Source: Clostridiales bacterium (GTDB lineage: Bacteria; Bacillota; Clostridia; Christensenellales; UBA1242). Taken from it: DNA of 64,000 bases. The stretch lies in contig SVHM01000002.1 of the NCBI GenBank assembly GCA_015055815.1, positions 71,966-135,965 of the forward strand. Reading direction: 5' to 3'. Position 1 is the stretch's first letter; every line of letters begins with the position of its first letter. The notes beneath the pieces were generated by a model. It was not told the origin of the DNA and did not search any database. It worked only from the letters and a program-made list of their open reading frames with translations. The position numbers were made by a program, and so were the translations under genes. Shown here piece by piece: positions 34,737-45,480 of the stretch.

Positions 34737-36056
34737 TTAGAATGGCATTCTAAAGCCACCCTTTTTATTTTTGAACTGCTTCATCATTTCTTTCGATTGA
34801 TTAAATTGTTTTAGTAGAATATTCACATCTTGAATGGATGTCCCACTACCACTAGCAATTCTTCTTTTGTGACTACCCTTCAAAATATCTGGGTTTTGTC
34901 TTTCTTTTTTGGTCATGCTAAGAATAATTGACTTATTCTTTGCAAGTTGGTTTTCATCAACAGCATTTGCGTTAAGCTTTAATTTATTTGCACCCGGTAT
35001 CATTGACAAAATGTCGCTAATGCTACCCATTTTCTTCAAATTCTCAAATTGGACTAGGTAATCATCTAAAGTAAAGTCATTTTCTCTAAACTTCTTTTCA
35101 AGTTTTTTCGCTTCTTCTTCGGTTATGTTTTGTTGTGCTTTTTCAATAAGTGATAAAACATCACCCATATCAAGTATTCTACTAGCCATTCTATCTGGGT
35201 GAAATGGCTCTATATCATCCATTTTTTCACCGACACCACAGAATTTAATAGGTTTACCTGTAACAGCTTTTATAGATAATGCCGCACCACCCCTAGTATC
35301 GCCATCAAGTTTAGTAAGTATTACACCTGAGATGTCTAATTTTTCATTAAACGTCGTTGCAACATTTACCGATTCTTGACCAATCATACTATCGACTGTT
35401 AGAAGAATTTCTGTTGGATTTACTGCCTTTTTAATATCAAGCAACTCGTCCATTAGCTCTTCATTGATTTGTAGTCTACCAGCCGTATCGATAATAACAG
35501 TATCATAACCTTTCTTATCAGCATACTTTATAGCATTTACTGCTGTTTTATGTGGTTTATTTGTTCCTTCATCATAAACTTCGACATCAACCGATTTACC
35601 TACCGTCTTTAACTGACTGATAGCTGCTGGTCTATAAATATCGCAAGCAACAAGCATTGGTTTTTTGCCTTGTTTTTTAAGAAGTTTAGCAAGTTTTCCA
35701 CACATTGTAGTTTTACCTGCACCTTGAAGTCCACACATCATAATAACTGTCGGTGGCTTACTAGCAACTGCTAATTTTGCATTAGTAGAGCCCATAAGTT
35801 CACAAAGTTCTTCATTGACAATTTTTACAATCTGCTGACCTGGAGTAAGAGATTTCATAACTCTTTCCCCCATAGCCTTTTCACTCACTTTATTTACAAA
35901 ATCTTTAACAACTAGATAATTAACATCCGCTTCAAGAAGAACGAGTTTAATTTCTCTCATTGCGTTTTTGATTTCTAATTCAGTAAGTGTACCCCTTTTA
36001 GTAATCTTACTAAAAACATGATTAAGTTTTTCGCCTAAGCTTCCAAATAATGCCAT
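34737..36056 (-). CDS. ffh: signal recognition particle protein Ffh
   Basis: The 439-residue SRP54 GTPase has GLQGAGKTTMCGKLA (G1), DTAGR (G3) and TKLDGDTRGG (G4), then a Met-rich M domain (about 300-439) that holds SRP RNA and signal peptides, ending KGGFRMPF. It targets nascent membrane and secreted proteins with FtsY, encoded in the same operon. Confidence 0.97.
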   Translation of the reverse strand: MALFGSLGEKLNHVFSKITKRGTLTELEIKNAMREIKLVLLEADVNYLVVKDFVNKVSEKAMGERVMKSLTPGQQIVKIVNEELCELMGSTNAKLAVASKPPTVIMMCGLQGAGKTTMCGKLAKLLKKQGKKPMLVACDIYRPAAISQLKTVGKSVDVEVYDEGTNKPHKTAVNAIKYADKKGYDTVIIDTAGRLQINEELMDELLDIKKAVNPTEILLTVDSMIGQESVNVATTFNEKLDISGVILTKLDGDTRGGAALSIKAVTGKPIKFCGVGEKMDDIEPFHPDRMASRILDMGDVLSLIEKAQQNITEEEAKKLEKKFRENDFTLDDYLVQFENLKKMGSISDILSMIPGANKLKLNANAVDENQLAKNKSIILSMTKKERQNPDILKGSHKRRIASGSGTSIQDVNILLKQFNQSKEMMKQFKNKKGGFRMPF

Positions 36057-36071
36057 ATAAACTCCTAAAGT

Positions 36072-36398
36072 TTATTTTAATAAATTCAATACTTCATCCA
36101 TTTTTTTCATAAGATTATCATCACTTAAGTTTTCTCTGATATTAGATAGTTTTTCAATAACCACTTCGTTGTTTGCAACAACTTGCAGTTTTTCTTCTAA
36201 ATTTGAAAGAATTTTAATTGACTTATTAATACAATCGCTAACCGCTTGTCTAGACACGTCATAATTATACGCAATTTCAGAAAGACTTAAATTATCAAAA
36301 TAATAAAAAGTCATCATGTCATATTGTCTATCAGTAAGCAACTTACCATAAGCATCAATAAGTTTAATAATTTTCAAATTATCATCTATAATCATCAA
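36072..36398 (-). CDS. ylxM: YlxM/UPF0122 family DNA-binding protein, SRP operon
   Basis: The 108-residue sigma-factor-like HTH protein has LLTDRQYDMMTFYYFDNLSLSEIAYNYDVSRQAVSDCINKS. It is encoded between ftsY and ffh, its conserved place in Gram-positive bacteria, and is thought to act in the SRP pathway. The start uses the first of two Met codons; the second is equally possible. Confidence 0.93.
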   Translation of the reverse strand: MMIIDDNLKIIKLIDAYGKLLTDRQYDMMTFYYFDNLSLSEIAYNYDVSRQAVSDCINKSIKILSNLEEKLQVVANNEVVIEKLSNIRENLSDDNLMKKMDEVLNLLK

Positions 36399-36477
36399 AA
36401 CCCCACTTTGCAGGTGTAAAGCATTTTTACTTTACAGTGTAATTATATCTTATCTTACATGTAATGTCAATAGTTTT

Positions 36478-37365
36478 TTATATAATATTTTCAACAAAAT
36501 CTCTTGCATTAAATGGCTCAATATCGTCTACACCTTCGCCAACTCCAACATATTTAATTGGAATGCCAAATTTTTGAGCGATAGCAAATACAACACCACC
36601 CTTACTAGAGCCATCAAGTTTAGTAAGAATTATACCCGATAACGGCAAAATTTCATTAAACATTTCTACTTGTGTAAGTGCATTTTGTCCAGTTGTGGCA
36701 TCAATTACAAGATAGTTTTCGGTATTACCATTCCATTCTTTAGATACAATTTTTGAAATTTTTTTCAATTCTTCCATAAGGCCTACTTTGTTATGAAGTC
36801 TTCCAGCAGTATCTACAAGTACTACATCTTCTTTCTTTGCAATTGCACTCTTTATTCCATCATACACAACAGCACCTGGGTCTACACCTTCATTATATTT
36901 AACTATTCTAGTACCCGCTCTTTTACTCCATTCGGTCAACTGTTCGCTGGCAGCCGCTCTAAAGGTATCTCCCGCCACCATAAGAACGGATTTTTTTTCT
37001 TTTTTAAGTCTATAAGCAAGTTTACCAATTGCAGTAGTCTTGCCTACACCATTTACACCAACAACTGTTATTAGCGTAGGCAACTCCATTTCATCATTAT
37101 CTTCTGGCAACAAGTCAACCATTGCCTGTCTTAAAATTTCTTTAAAACCTTCTTCCGTTTTGATTTTTTCTTTCTTTGCAAGCTTCCTGACATTTTCTAC
37201 AATCTCAGCACTTGCATCCGCACCAATATCGCTAGAAATCAAAACAAATTCAAGTTCTTCAAAAAAGTCATCATCAAGTTCACCAACAAAAATCTGTGAG
37301 ATTTTTTTTGAAATCGCATCTTTAGTTTTCTTTAAAGCTCCGAAAAATTTTGAAAATATACCCAT
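36478..37365 (-). CDS. ftsY: signal recognition particle receptor FtsY
   Basis: The 295-residue NG-domain GTPase has GVNGVGKTTAIGKLA (G1), DTAGR and TKLDGSSKGG motifs. It is short, without the long acidic N-terminal domain of the E. coli protein, as in many Gram-positive bacteria. It docks Ffh-ribosome complexes to the membrane. Its ATG overlaps the smc stop codon by one base. Confidence 0.97.
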   Translation of the reverse strand: MGIFSKFFGALKKTKDAISKKISQIFVGELDDDFFEELEFVLISSDIGADASAEIVENVRKLAKKEKIKTEEGFKEILRQAMVDLLPEDNDEMELPTLITVVGVNGVGKTTAIGKLAYRLKKEKKSVLMVAGDTFRAAASEQLTEWSKRAGTRIVKYNEGVDPGAVVYDGIKSAIAKKEDVVLVDTAGRLHNKVGLMEELKKISKIVSKEWNGNTENYLVIDATTGQNALTQVEMFNEILPLSGIILTKLDGSSKGGVVFAIAQKFGIPIKYVGVGEGVDDIEPFNARDFVENII

Positions 37366-40300
37366 TATTTTTGCTCCGTATTTTTGATTGCATCATTAAG
37401 TTTAACCGATACTATTTTACTAACACCCTTTTCTTCCATGGTTACACCAAATAATGTATCAGCATTTTCCATTGTTGGTTTTTTGTGAGTAATTACTACA
37501 AATTGAGTTTCACCCGAATATCTCTTTAAGTATTTAGCAAGTCTAGTTACATTCGCTTCATCCAAAGGCGCTTCTATTTCGTCTAACAAACAGAATGGCA
37601 ATGGTCTAAGTCTCAAAATTGCAAATAATATAGCAATAGCAACTAGTGCTTGCTCTCCACCACTTAGAAGGGATACATTACTTAACTTCTTCTCTGGTGG
37701 CTCAGCCTTAATATCAATACCCGCTTCTAATTCATCTTCGCTATCAAGGATTTCAAGTTTTGCAGCACCACCATTAAATAGTTCTTTAAATACGATACCA
37801 AAGTTTGTATTAATCTTATCAAACTCAGTCTTAAATCTTGTAACCATTTCATTTGACAAGTCTTTTATAATCCTCTTTAAGTCGCTCTCTGCTTTTAGCA
37901 AGTCTTGAGACTGATTATACATCTTGCCAAATCTTTCTTCTAGGGCTTGACAATCTTCAATAGCCCTTTCGTTAATATGACCCAAAGATATGATATCTTT
38001 CTTAATTTTATTTATACTTGATTGACCCATTTTATAGTCAAAGTTTTCATCTTTAAATGCAAGTGCAGAGTCATACGTAAGACTATACTCAGTCCACACT
38101 CTTTCTTGCATACTTTCAATATCGGTATCAACTTTTGAAAGACTAATTTCTTGCTTGTATTTTTTATCTTGAAGAATATTAACATCATTTAAAAGTGTAC
38201 TTCTACTTTCATCAAGTTTTTTCAAATCATCATTTATTTTAGATTTCTCAACTTCTCTTTGGCTAAGTAATTCTTGAGTTTTTTGAAGTTCTGCATAGCA
38301 CTCATTGTTTTCAAGATTGCTCTCTATTGCAAACACAACATTAGAAGCATTAGAAAGAACTACCCTATTTTCTTCCAACGCTTTTTCCATAATACTCAAC
38401 TGCTCTGACACCGAAGTTAAATTGTCAGTAATTCTAACTTTTTCTTGTTGGAGACTTATAAGTTCAGACTCAGTTGTAGCAATTAAAACTTTTAATGATG
38501 TTATTCTACTAGAGTATTCTTCTTTTTGATTTTTCAATTGAGAAAATTGAGATGGTGTTTTAATAGTATCATCTAGTTCAATATCACTTTTTACATCAGA
38601 AATTTTTGAAAGTTGTGAATTAATACTATCTAATATTTGACTATTTTTAGCAATATTACCATTCAATCTATTAATCTCAAGCTCATACTCACTTGAAATA
38701 TTTGAATATTTGTCATTTCTCTCATCTTCTTGAGCTATCTCAATATCCAAATTATGTCTTCTATTAGTAGCATTACTAATTTCGTCGTTAACATCTTTCA
38801 ATTTATTAATAAGTTCTGTAAGTTCAGTTTGTTTTTCTTCTTTTTCAGAAGTTAATTTCGAAATTAATTTTGCACAGTTTTCAATTTCTGTTTGTCTACC
38901 CAAAAGATTTGTTACTTGGGCTTTTTTACTACCACCGGTAAGTGAGCCTTGATTTGAAATAATATCCCCTTCAAGAGTAACAATTCTAACGCTATAATTA
39001 CAGCTTCTTGCAATATTTATTGCACTATTCATGTTGGTCGCCACAACAGTTGTTCCAATAAGGCTACTGATAATATTTTCAAGAGATTTATCATAACCAA
39101 TTAAGTCACTAGCAATACCAAGACATCCGTCCATTGATAAGATATTATTATACCTATTATCAAAAAATCTAGGTTTTACAGTATTAATTGGTAAAAAAGT
39201 AGCCCTACCATAATCTCTCTGTTTCAAGTAATTAATAAGATATTTGGCATTATCATCAGAAGTAGTTACTATATTTTGAACTGCATTACCAAGTACACTT
39301 TCAATTGCTGTTTGATAAGTTTGCGGAACTTTAATAAGGCTTGCAATAACACCAACAATTTTATCCCTTAACTCATTATTCCTTTCTGCATCTTGAAGAA
39401 GTCTTTTAACCGTTCCACTAAATCCTTCATATTCTTTAGCATACTCTTCAAGCATTTTCTTTCTATGTTCTAAAGTTACAATATTACTTGAAACTTCTGA
39501 AACAATACTTTCTAACTTTTTAATATCCACTTGAAGATTATTTTGATAAGAAATGTTTTCATTTAGTTTAACATCCAAATTTGACCTTTCTTGTCTCAAC
39601 TCTTTTAATACTTCGTTACTTTTGTCCAAACTTTCTTTAGACAAATTAAATTTTTCACTTACATCTTGCAATTGAATGGTATTTTCTTCAATTGTTTTAG
39701 TATACGTATTTTTCTCGGTAGTAAGAGCAGAAATTTGTGCTTTTACATCACCTAGCATTTCAAGGTTGTCAATAATTTTCTTCTGAATAGCATCTGCCTC
39801 ATCTTCACCGCTTTTAAGTTCATTTGAGATACTTTCATACTTTTGATTAATATCAATTATTTCGGCATTCTTTTCAGTTAAAATATTTTGTTTTTCTTCA
39901 ATTGATGAATCTAATTCAAAAAGCCTATTTTGACTATCATCTTTGGAAGTTCTTAATCTTTCAACTTCTCTACTAAGTCTCTCATCTTCCATTTTCAAAT
40001 GGTTATACTTCTCTTTCTGTAAAGATATTTCACCACTCTGTTTTGTAATTTCAATGTTAAGCTCAAGAATTTTATCTTTCAATTCACTTATATCTAAATC
40101 AATCGTCCCTACTCTTTCAAAAGCTTCAGCATAAAGTTTATCTGCCATTTCTTTTTCTTGAGTTCTATATGTTAATTCTTCAACAATTCCATTGATTTTT
40201 TCTAAAATTGCATTTTTAGTATCGCTAGCAGTATCATATTGATAAATATAAGAATTTACTTCCAAAACTTTCAATTGGTCTTTTAACTCATGGTAAATTT

Positions 40301-40937
40301 TAGCCGTCTCAGCCTGTTCTTTTAAAGGCTTCAATTGCCTATCAATCTCGCTTATCAAATCATTAATTCTATTTAAATTATCTTGAGTATTAAGAAGTTT
40401 TCTTTCCGCTTCATGTTTTTTAGATTTGAACTTTGCAATACCTGCCGCTTCTTCAAAAATAACTCTTCTTTCTTCTGGCTTGCTATTAAGAATTTTTCCT
40501 ACCATACCTTGCCCGATTATAGAATAGCCGTTTGAAGCAATTCCACTATCGTGAAGTAAATTTACGATATCTTTAAGCCTTGCTGGAGCCTTGTTAAGTA
40601 AATATTCAGACTCACCACTTTTATAAAGTTTTCTAGTAATGATAATTTCGGAATAATCACAATTAAACATATGATTGGTGTTATCAAAAACTAAAGAAAC
40701 TTCGCAAAAACTAAGACCCTTTCTTTTCTCAGTGCCTTTAAAAATAACGTCTTGCATAGAAGAGCCCCTAAGGTTTTTACTTCTCTGCTCACCCATTACC
40801 CATCTGATAGCGTCAGCAACATTACTCTTACCACAACCATTAGGACCAACTATTGCAGTTATACCTTCTTCAAAATCAATTTTCTGATAGTCGGCAAATG
40901 ATTTAAAGCCAACCATTTCAATTCTTTTTAAGTTCAT
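37365..40937 (-). CDS. smc: chromosome segregation protein SMC
   Basis: The 1190-residue ATPase has an N-terminal Walker A GPNGCGKSNVADAIRW, long coiled coils, a hinge (about residues 510-670, including GYDKSLENIISSLIGTTVVA and GSLTGGSKK) and the C-terminal signature LSGGEQALVAIAILFAI plus Walker B FCLLDEIEAPLD. It compacts and segregates chromosomes with ScpA and ScpB. GGAG precedes the start. It is the first gene of the SRP-ribosome maturation run. Confidence 0.98.
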   Translation of the reverse strand: MNLKRIEMVGFKSFADYQKIDFEEGITAIVGPNGCGKSNVADAIRWVMGEQRSKNLRGSSMQDVIFKGTEKRKGLSFCEVSLVFDNTNHMFNCDYSEIIITRKLYKSGESEYLLNKAPARLKDIVNLLHDSGIASNGYSIIGQGMVGKILNSKPEERRVIFEEAAGIAKFKSKKHEAERKLLNTQDNLNRINDLISEIDRQLKPLKEQAETAKIYHELKDQLKVLEVNSYIYQYDTASDTKNAILEKINGIVEELTYRTQEKEMADKLYAEAFERVGTIDLDISELKDKILELNIEITKQSGEISLQKEKYNHLKMEDERLSREVERLRTSKDDSQNRLFELDSSIEEKQNILTEKNAEIIDINQKYESISNELKSGEDEADAIQKKIIDNLEMLGDVKAQISALTTEKNTYTKTIEENTIQLQDVSEKFNLSKESLDKSNEVLKELRQERSNLDVKLNENISYQNNLQVDIKKLESIVSEVSSNIVTLEHRKKMLEEYAKEYEGFSGTVKRLLQDAERNNELRDKIVGVIASLIKVPQTYQTAIESVLGNAVQNIVTTSDDNAKYLINYLKQRDYGRATFLPINTVKPRFFDNRYNNILSMDGCLGIASDLIGYDKSLENIISSLIGTTVVATNMNSAINIARSCNYSVRIVTLEGDIISNQGSLTGGSKKAQVTNLLGRQTEIENCAKLISKLTSEKEEKQTELTELINKLKDVNDEISNATNRRHNLDIEIAQEDERNDKYSNISSEYELEINRLNGNIAKNSQILDSINSQLSKISDVKSDIELDDTIKTPSQFSQLKNQKEEYSSRITSLKVLIATTESELISLQQEKVRITDNLTSVSEQLSIMEKALEENRVVLSNASNVVFAIESNLENNECYAELQKTQELLSQREVEKSKINDDLKKLDESRSTLLNDVNILQDKKYKQEISLSKVDTDIESMQERVWTEYSLTYDSALAFKDENFDYKMGQSSINKIKKDIISLGHINERAIEDCQALEERFGKMYNQSQDLLKAESDLKRIIKDLSNEMVTRFKTEFDKINTNFGIVFKELFNGGAAKLEILDSEDELEAGIDIKAEPPEKKLSNVSLLSGGEQALVAIAILFAILRLRPLPFCLLDEIEAPLDEANVTRLAKYLKRYSGETQFVVITHKKPTMENADTLFGVTMEEKGVSKIVSVKLNDAIKNTEQK

Positions 40938-41190
40938 TTGTATTCTCCAAGCATAAAGTCTTAATTTTACTTATATTGAAATAAGCACTTTTGCACTATA
41001 TATTTTATCAAAAAAATCACAAAAATCCAAACGAATTGTATTATATATATTAATATTTATATTATATAAAATAGAAAAAACTCATCAAATATTTGTTGTT
41101 TGATGAGTTTTATTAACCTAAAAGTAAACATTAAATCATTGATAGATTTAGCCATATTTTAATATTATGCATAGTAGTTTGCATAGTACA
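40938..41190. other. intergenic region between smc and rnc
   Basis: It holds the smc promoter region, the rnc terminator (41074-41113) and one copy of a short intergenic repeat (41168-41189). I see no gene or RNA. Confidence 0.7.
41074..41113 (-). terminator. terminator of the plsX-rnc unit
   Basis: AAACTCATCAAA/TTTGATGAGTTT stem followed by T residues on the minus strand, about 80 bp after rnc. Confidence 0.8.
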
Positions 41191-41853
41191 TTATTTTAGC
41201 CTTTTTAAGTAATTTTCAGCCGACTTATCTTCAGCCTTTTGAATAGAAAGTCCAGTCCCCCTTGATACAAGATTTCCATTTACATATAAACCAACTTCAA
41301 AAGTCTTCTCATGGTCAAGTCCTTGAGAATTAAGAAGTTCATACCTAAATGTTTCACCATTCTTTTGAAGAATTTCTTGCAATCGTGATTTATTGTCCAC
41401 ACACTCCAAAATATGATTTTGGATATTTTTATTATCGATAATTAAAAACTTATTGATAACACTTTTTGCAACATCCATTCCCCCATCAAGATAAACAGCT
41501 GCTACCAAACTTTCAAAAAGGTCGGCTGTATTTTTCTTACTAAGAGTTGTCATTGAATTGCCAAGATAAGCAAAAGTCGGAAGATTTAATTTCATAGAAA
41601 TATCATACAGATTGCTTGTTGAGACAAGGCTTGCTCTAAGCCTACTACAATTTCCCGCATCAACATTTAAGTTTTCATAAATATACTCAGACACAACCAT
41701 TTCAATAATTGCATCACCCAAAAACTCAAGTCGCTCGTAACTATTTAAATTATTTTCATTAGCAAAACTACTATGCGTTAGAGCATTTTTAAGAATACTC
41801 ACATCTTTAAAATTATATCCAATTAATTGTTGTAATTTATCTATATTATTCAT
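41191..41853 (-). CDS. rnc: ribonuclease III
   Basis: The 220-residue protein has the RNase III signature YERLEFLGDAIIEMVVSEYIY and a C-terminal dsRNA-binding domain (about 150-220). It cleaves double-stranded RNA, including rRNA precursors. Its ATG overlaps plsX by eight bases. The usual acpP gene is missing between plsX and rnc. RNase III is also a candidate enzyme for cutting any transcripts from the hairpin arrays, but that is inference. Confidence 0.97.
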   Translation of the reverse strand: MNNIDKLQQLIGYNFKDVSILKNALTHSSFANENNLNSYERLEFLGDAIIEMVVSEYIYENLNVDAGNCSRLRASLVSTSNLYDISMKLNLPTFAYLGNSMTTLSKKNTADLFESLVAAVYLDGGMDVAKSVINKFLIIDNKNIQNHILECVDNKSRLQEILQKNGETFRYELLNSQGLDHEKTFEVGLYVNGNLVSRGTGLSIQKAEDKSAENYLKRLK

Positions 41854-42865
41854 TAGACATTTCTACTTTTTCTAAACTTTTACTAATATTTTCAACAAGT
41901 TTCCCTTCTGCCATTGTAACAACTTGATTAATACAAGTAAGGAAATTTTTTGCAGTACTACTTCCATGACTTTTTACAACAAGCTTTTTACAACCAAGAA
42001 GAACTGCCCCGCCATGATTAGAATAATCAAAACCTTTCTTGATGTTTTTGAAAGTTTTTTTCATAAATAAAGCACCTATTTTACTGAAAAAGCTTGCTTT
42101 AATCTCGTTTTTCATAATTGTTAATAAATTTTTGATAGCACCTTCTGTGCTTTTCAAAAGTACATTTCCAGCAAAACCATCAGTTACAACCAAATCATAG
42201 TCACCACTAAGCAAATCTCTAGCTTCCATATTACCAACAAAATTAATCTTGCTAGAAGAGTTTTTAAGCAGTTCAAATGTCTCTTTTGACCTAACATCAC
42301 CCTTATGGTCTTCAGTACCAACATTAAGTAGCGCTACTCTTGGGTTTTTAACGCCCAACACTTTTAGATAAGCATTTCCCATTATAGCAAATTGATGAAG
42401 ATATTCTGGTTTGCAATCTACATTTGCACCACAATCGCAAATACTAGTTATTGTACCTTGAGCTGTTGGTATGATAGGACACAATGCAGGTCTTAAAACG
42501 CCTTTCATTCTGCCTAATTTCATAAATGCACCAGTAAGAACTGCACCTGTTGACCCTGCAGAAATTATTCCAACAACTTCATCATCTTCTTTTGCACAAT
42601 CTAAAGCTTTTACTAAAGAACTATCTTTCTTTTGCCTAATTGCTTCTGTTGCACTTTCATTATTTGAAATAACTTCTCTTGCATCAATGATTGAAATTTG
42701 GCTGTCGTTATATTTATAACCAGAAAGAACTTCCATTAAAACTTCTTCTTTACCGGTTAATATAATATGCAATTTTTCATTACTATTAATTGCACTTACC
42801 ACTCCACTTACTACTTCATTTGGCGCATTATCCCCACCAAAAGCATCTACAACAATTTTAATCAT
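41846..42865 (-). CDS. plsX: phosphate acyltransferase PlsX
   Basis: The 340-residue protein begins MIKIVVDAFGGDNAPNEVV, the PlsX signature. It makes acyl-phosphate from acyl-ACP for phospholipid synthesis. A longer frame from 42967 adds a spurious hydrophobic leader; AGG eight bases before 42865 and the family N terminus decide the start. Confidence 0.96.
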   Translation of the reverse strand: MIKIVVDAFGGDNAPNEVVSGVVSAINSNEKLHIILTGKEEVLMEVLSGYKYNDSQISIIDAREVISNNESATEAIRQKKDSSLVKALDCAKEDDEVVGIISAGSTGAVLTGAFMKLGRMKGVLRPALCPIIPTAQGTITSICDCGANVDCKPEYLHQFAIMGNAYLKVLGVKNPRVALLNVGTEDHKGDVRSKETFELLKNSSSKINFVGNMEARDLLSGDYDLVVTDGFAGNVLLKSTEGAIKNLLTIMKNEIKASFFSKIGALFMKKTFKNIKKGFDYSNHGGAVLLGCKKLVVKSHGSSTAKNFLTCINQVVTMAEGKLVENISKSLEKVEMSNE

Positions 42866-42928
42866 AATATTTACCTCATTATCTTTAGTAGTATATATGA
42901 AAAAACCAAAAAAAACAAATAAATAAAG

Positions 42929-42959
42929 AAAAAAGATATGGTAGTCCATATCTTTTTTT
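42929..42959 (-). terminator. terminator between rpmF and plsX
   Basis: AAAAGATATGG-TAGT-CCATATCTTTT with T residues on the minus strand. It could limit read-through from rpmF into plsX. Confidence 0.8.
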
Positions 42960-42973
42960 AAATACAACTATAA

Positions 42974-43174
42974 TTATTTAGTTTCTTTCTTTTCTTTTTC
43001 TACAACAACTTTTTGTTCGCCATCATAGTAACCACATTTTTTACATACTCTGTGATTAGCCTTTAATTCATGACAATGTGGACATTCAACCATAGAAGGT
43101 GTTGAAATTTTCCAATTTGCCTTTCTTGAATTACGCCTTGCTTTTGAAACTTTACCCTTTGGTACTATAGCCAT
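42974..43174 (-). CDS. rpmF: 50S ribosomal protein L32
   Basis: The 66-residue protein starts MAIVPKGKVSKARRNSRKANW and has the zinc ribbon CPHCHELKANHRVCKKC. The Lys/Glu-rich tail is longer than usual. It precedes plsX, the common arrangement. Confidence 0.97.
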   Translation of the reverse strand: MAIVPKGKVSKARRNSRKANWKISTPSMVECPHCHELKANHRVCKKCGYYDGEQKVVVEKEKKETK

Positions 43175-43284
43175 ACTGCACCTCCTAATTTTATATTGAA
43201 GCGAAAAGAATTTCCGCCATCTTCGTACATTATGCTTATGTATTTTATACTAAAATTCGCTATTTGTCAATCACTATTTCTAAA

Positions 43285-44487
43285 TTATTTTAAATTATTA
43301 ATAGTTTTTACTGTTTCTTCAGCAATTACCATCTCTTCATCAGTAGGAATTACAAATACTTTTACTTTTGATTTATCTGAACTAATAAGAACTTCTTCAC
43401 CACGTGGGCTATTATAATTTTTCTCTTTATCAACAGAAATTCCCATAAATTCAAGATTTTCAGTTACTGCTTCTCTTAATTCTGGAGTATGTTCACCACA
43501 ACCTGCTGTAAATACAATTGCATCTACGCCACCAAGAACACCAATATAAGCACAAATATATTTCTTAATTCTGTGACAATACATATCAAAGCCAAGTTTT
43601 ACATCTGGGTTATCTAAATTTGCAGTAATATCTCTCATATCGGCAATTCCATTACCAATAGCACCAAGAAGTCCACTTTCTTTATTTAAAATTCTAATTA
43701 CTTCACTTACAGTCTTTCCTTCTTTGTTGCAAATATATTCTACAACAGCTGGATCAAGGTCTCCACTTCTTGTATTCATCATTATTCCTTCAAGTGGAGT
43801 AAATCCCATTGAAGTATCAAATGATTTACCATTCTTAACAGCTGTAATACTAGCACCAGATCCCAAGTGGCAAGTAACAATATTAATGTCTTCTGGTTTT
43901 TTATTTAGAAGTTCAGCACATCTTTGTGTTACATAGTAGTGACTAGTTCCATGCATACCATATTTTCTAATTTTATATTTGTCATAATATCTTCTAGGAA
44001 TTGGATATTTATATACAAATTCAGGAACAGATTTATGAAAACCGATATCAAAAACAGCTACATTTGGCTTTCCAGGACAGATTGCCATCGCACTTTCAAT
44101 TCCAGCGATTGAGCCAGGAATATGAAGTGGAGCAAAATCAACATTCATTCTCAAATTCTCTAAAATATTATCATCAATTAAAACACTATCGAAATGGTCT
44201 TCACCAGCATTTACTACTCTATGACCAATTGCACCAATTTCATCAAGGCTAGAAAGCACCCCCACTTTTTCATCTGTTAATTTTTCAATAACAAGCGCTA
44301 GTCCTTCGCTATGATTTTTGATATCTCTATCATATTTATATTCTTGACCATTTGCCTTATACTTTAAGAAAGATGCTCCTTCATTAATTCTTTCTACATT
44401 ACCCTTAGCAATTACACTCTTATTTTCCATATCAATAACTTGGAATTTAAGCGAACTACTTCCTGCGTTAATAACTAATACTTTCAT
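43285..44487 (-). CDS. ackA: acetate kinase
   Basis: The 400-residue protein has MKVLVINAGSSSLKFQVID and MNTRSGDLDPAVV, both diagnostic for AckA. It converts acetyl-phosphate and ADP to acetate and ATP. It lies 12 bases after pta; together they form the acetate-producing ATP-generating branch of fermentation. Confidence 0.98.
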   Translation of the reverse strand: MKVLVINAGSSSLKFQVIDMENKSVIAKGNVERINEGASFLKYKANGQEYKYDRDIKNHSEGLALVIEKLTDEKVGVLSSLDEIGAIGHRVVNAGEDHFDSVLIDDNILENLRMNVDFAPLHIPGSIAGIESAMAICPGKPNVAVFDIGFHKSVPEFVYKYPIPRRYYDKYKIRKYGMHGTSHYYVTQRCAELLNKKPEDINIVTCHLGSGASITAVKNGKSFDTSMGFTPLEGIMMNTRSGDLDPAVVEYICNKEGKTVSEVIRILNKESGLLGAIGNGIADMRDITANLDNPDVKLGFDMYCHRIKKYICAYIGVLGGVDAIVFTAGCGEHTPELREAVTENLEFMGISVDKEKNYNSPRGEEVLISSDKSKVKVFVIPTDEEMVIAEETVKTINNLK

Positions 44488-44499
44488 AATTTTCTCCTT

Positions 44500-45480
44500 T
44501 TAATTTTGAATAGCAGTAATTGCGATTGCTTGTACTATATCGTTTACATTAGCCCCACGACTAACATCATTAATTGGCTTTCTCATACCTTGTGAAATTG
44601 GACCAAACGCCTTAAAACCGCCAAATCTTTGCATAAGCTTATATCCAATATTTCCAGCAGACAAATTTGGAAATACAAATACATTGGCTTTGCCACCAAC
44701 TACACTGCCAGGCGCTTTTAATTCGGCTACAGATGGAACTATCGCACAGTCAAGTTGCATTTCACCATCATAAGCAAAATCAACTTCCATTGTATCCAAA
44801 ATTTCTTTTGCTTGTCTCATTTTTAATGCATCTTCCCCTTCAGCACTGCCTTTTGTTGAGTAAGATAACAATGCAACTTTTGGGTCTAATCTACAAATTT
44901 CCCTTGCAGACTCGCTAGAAAGTTTAGCAATTTCAACAACTTCTTCAACAGTCGGGTCAATTACCACACCACAATCAGATAGTAGATAAACTTCTTCACC
45001 ATCTTTTCCATCCCTTACCATTACAAAGAAACTAGAAATCTTTGATTCTTTCGTTCTACCTTTGATAATTTGAAAAGCAGGTTTAAATGTCTCAGCGGTA
45101 GCAATTTCAGCTCCGGCAACAAGTCCATCTGCAAGCGACAAATCTACAAGCATTGTACCAAAGTAAACGGGATTATCTATAAGCTTACTAGCATCTTCCA
45201 TAGAAAGTCCTTTCTCTTTTCTCTTTTCATAAAGAGCAGATACAAGCATTTCCCTTACTTCATGAGTTTTTATATTAATAACTTTCAAATATTCACTTTC
45301 TTGCAAATTATATTTAGCAAAAGCGTTATCATCATTTGTAAGAAGTATGATCTTTGCAATCTTATCTTCTGCACATTTAATACCTGCAAGTGTTACCCTT
45401 TCACTAAAACTTGCTTCAGGAAGAACAATAGTTTTGCCAAGTTCTCTAGCTTTTTCCAGCCAAAATTCTTCTATTTTCAT
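44500..45480 (-). CDS. pta: phosphate acetyltransferase
   Basis: This is a 326-residue short-form Pta (catalytic domain only), with NPVYFGTMLVDLSLADGLVAGA and FKAFGPISQGMRKPINDVSRG. It turns acetyl-CoA and phosphate into acetyl-phosphate. GGAG lies six bases before the ATG at 45480; an upstream ATG at 45492 overlaps that site and is rejected. Confidence 0.96.
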   Translation of the reverse strand: MKIEEFWLEKARELGKTIVLPEASFSERVTLAGIKCAEDKIAKIILLTNDDNAFAKYNLQESEYLKVINIKTHEVREMLVSALYEKRKEKGLSMEDASKLIDNPVYFGTMLVDLSLADGLVAGAEIATAETFKPAFQIIKGRTKESKISSFFVMVRDGKDGEEVYLLSDCGVVIDPTVEEVVEIAKLSSESAREICRLDPKVALLSYSTKGSAEGEDALKMRQAKEILDTMEVDFAYDGEMQLDCAIVPSVAELKAPGSVVGGKANVFVFPNLSAGNIGYKLMQRFGGFKAFGPISQGMRKPINDVSRGANVNDIVQAIAITAIQN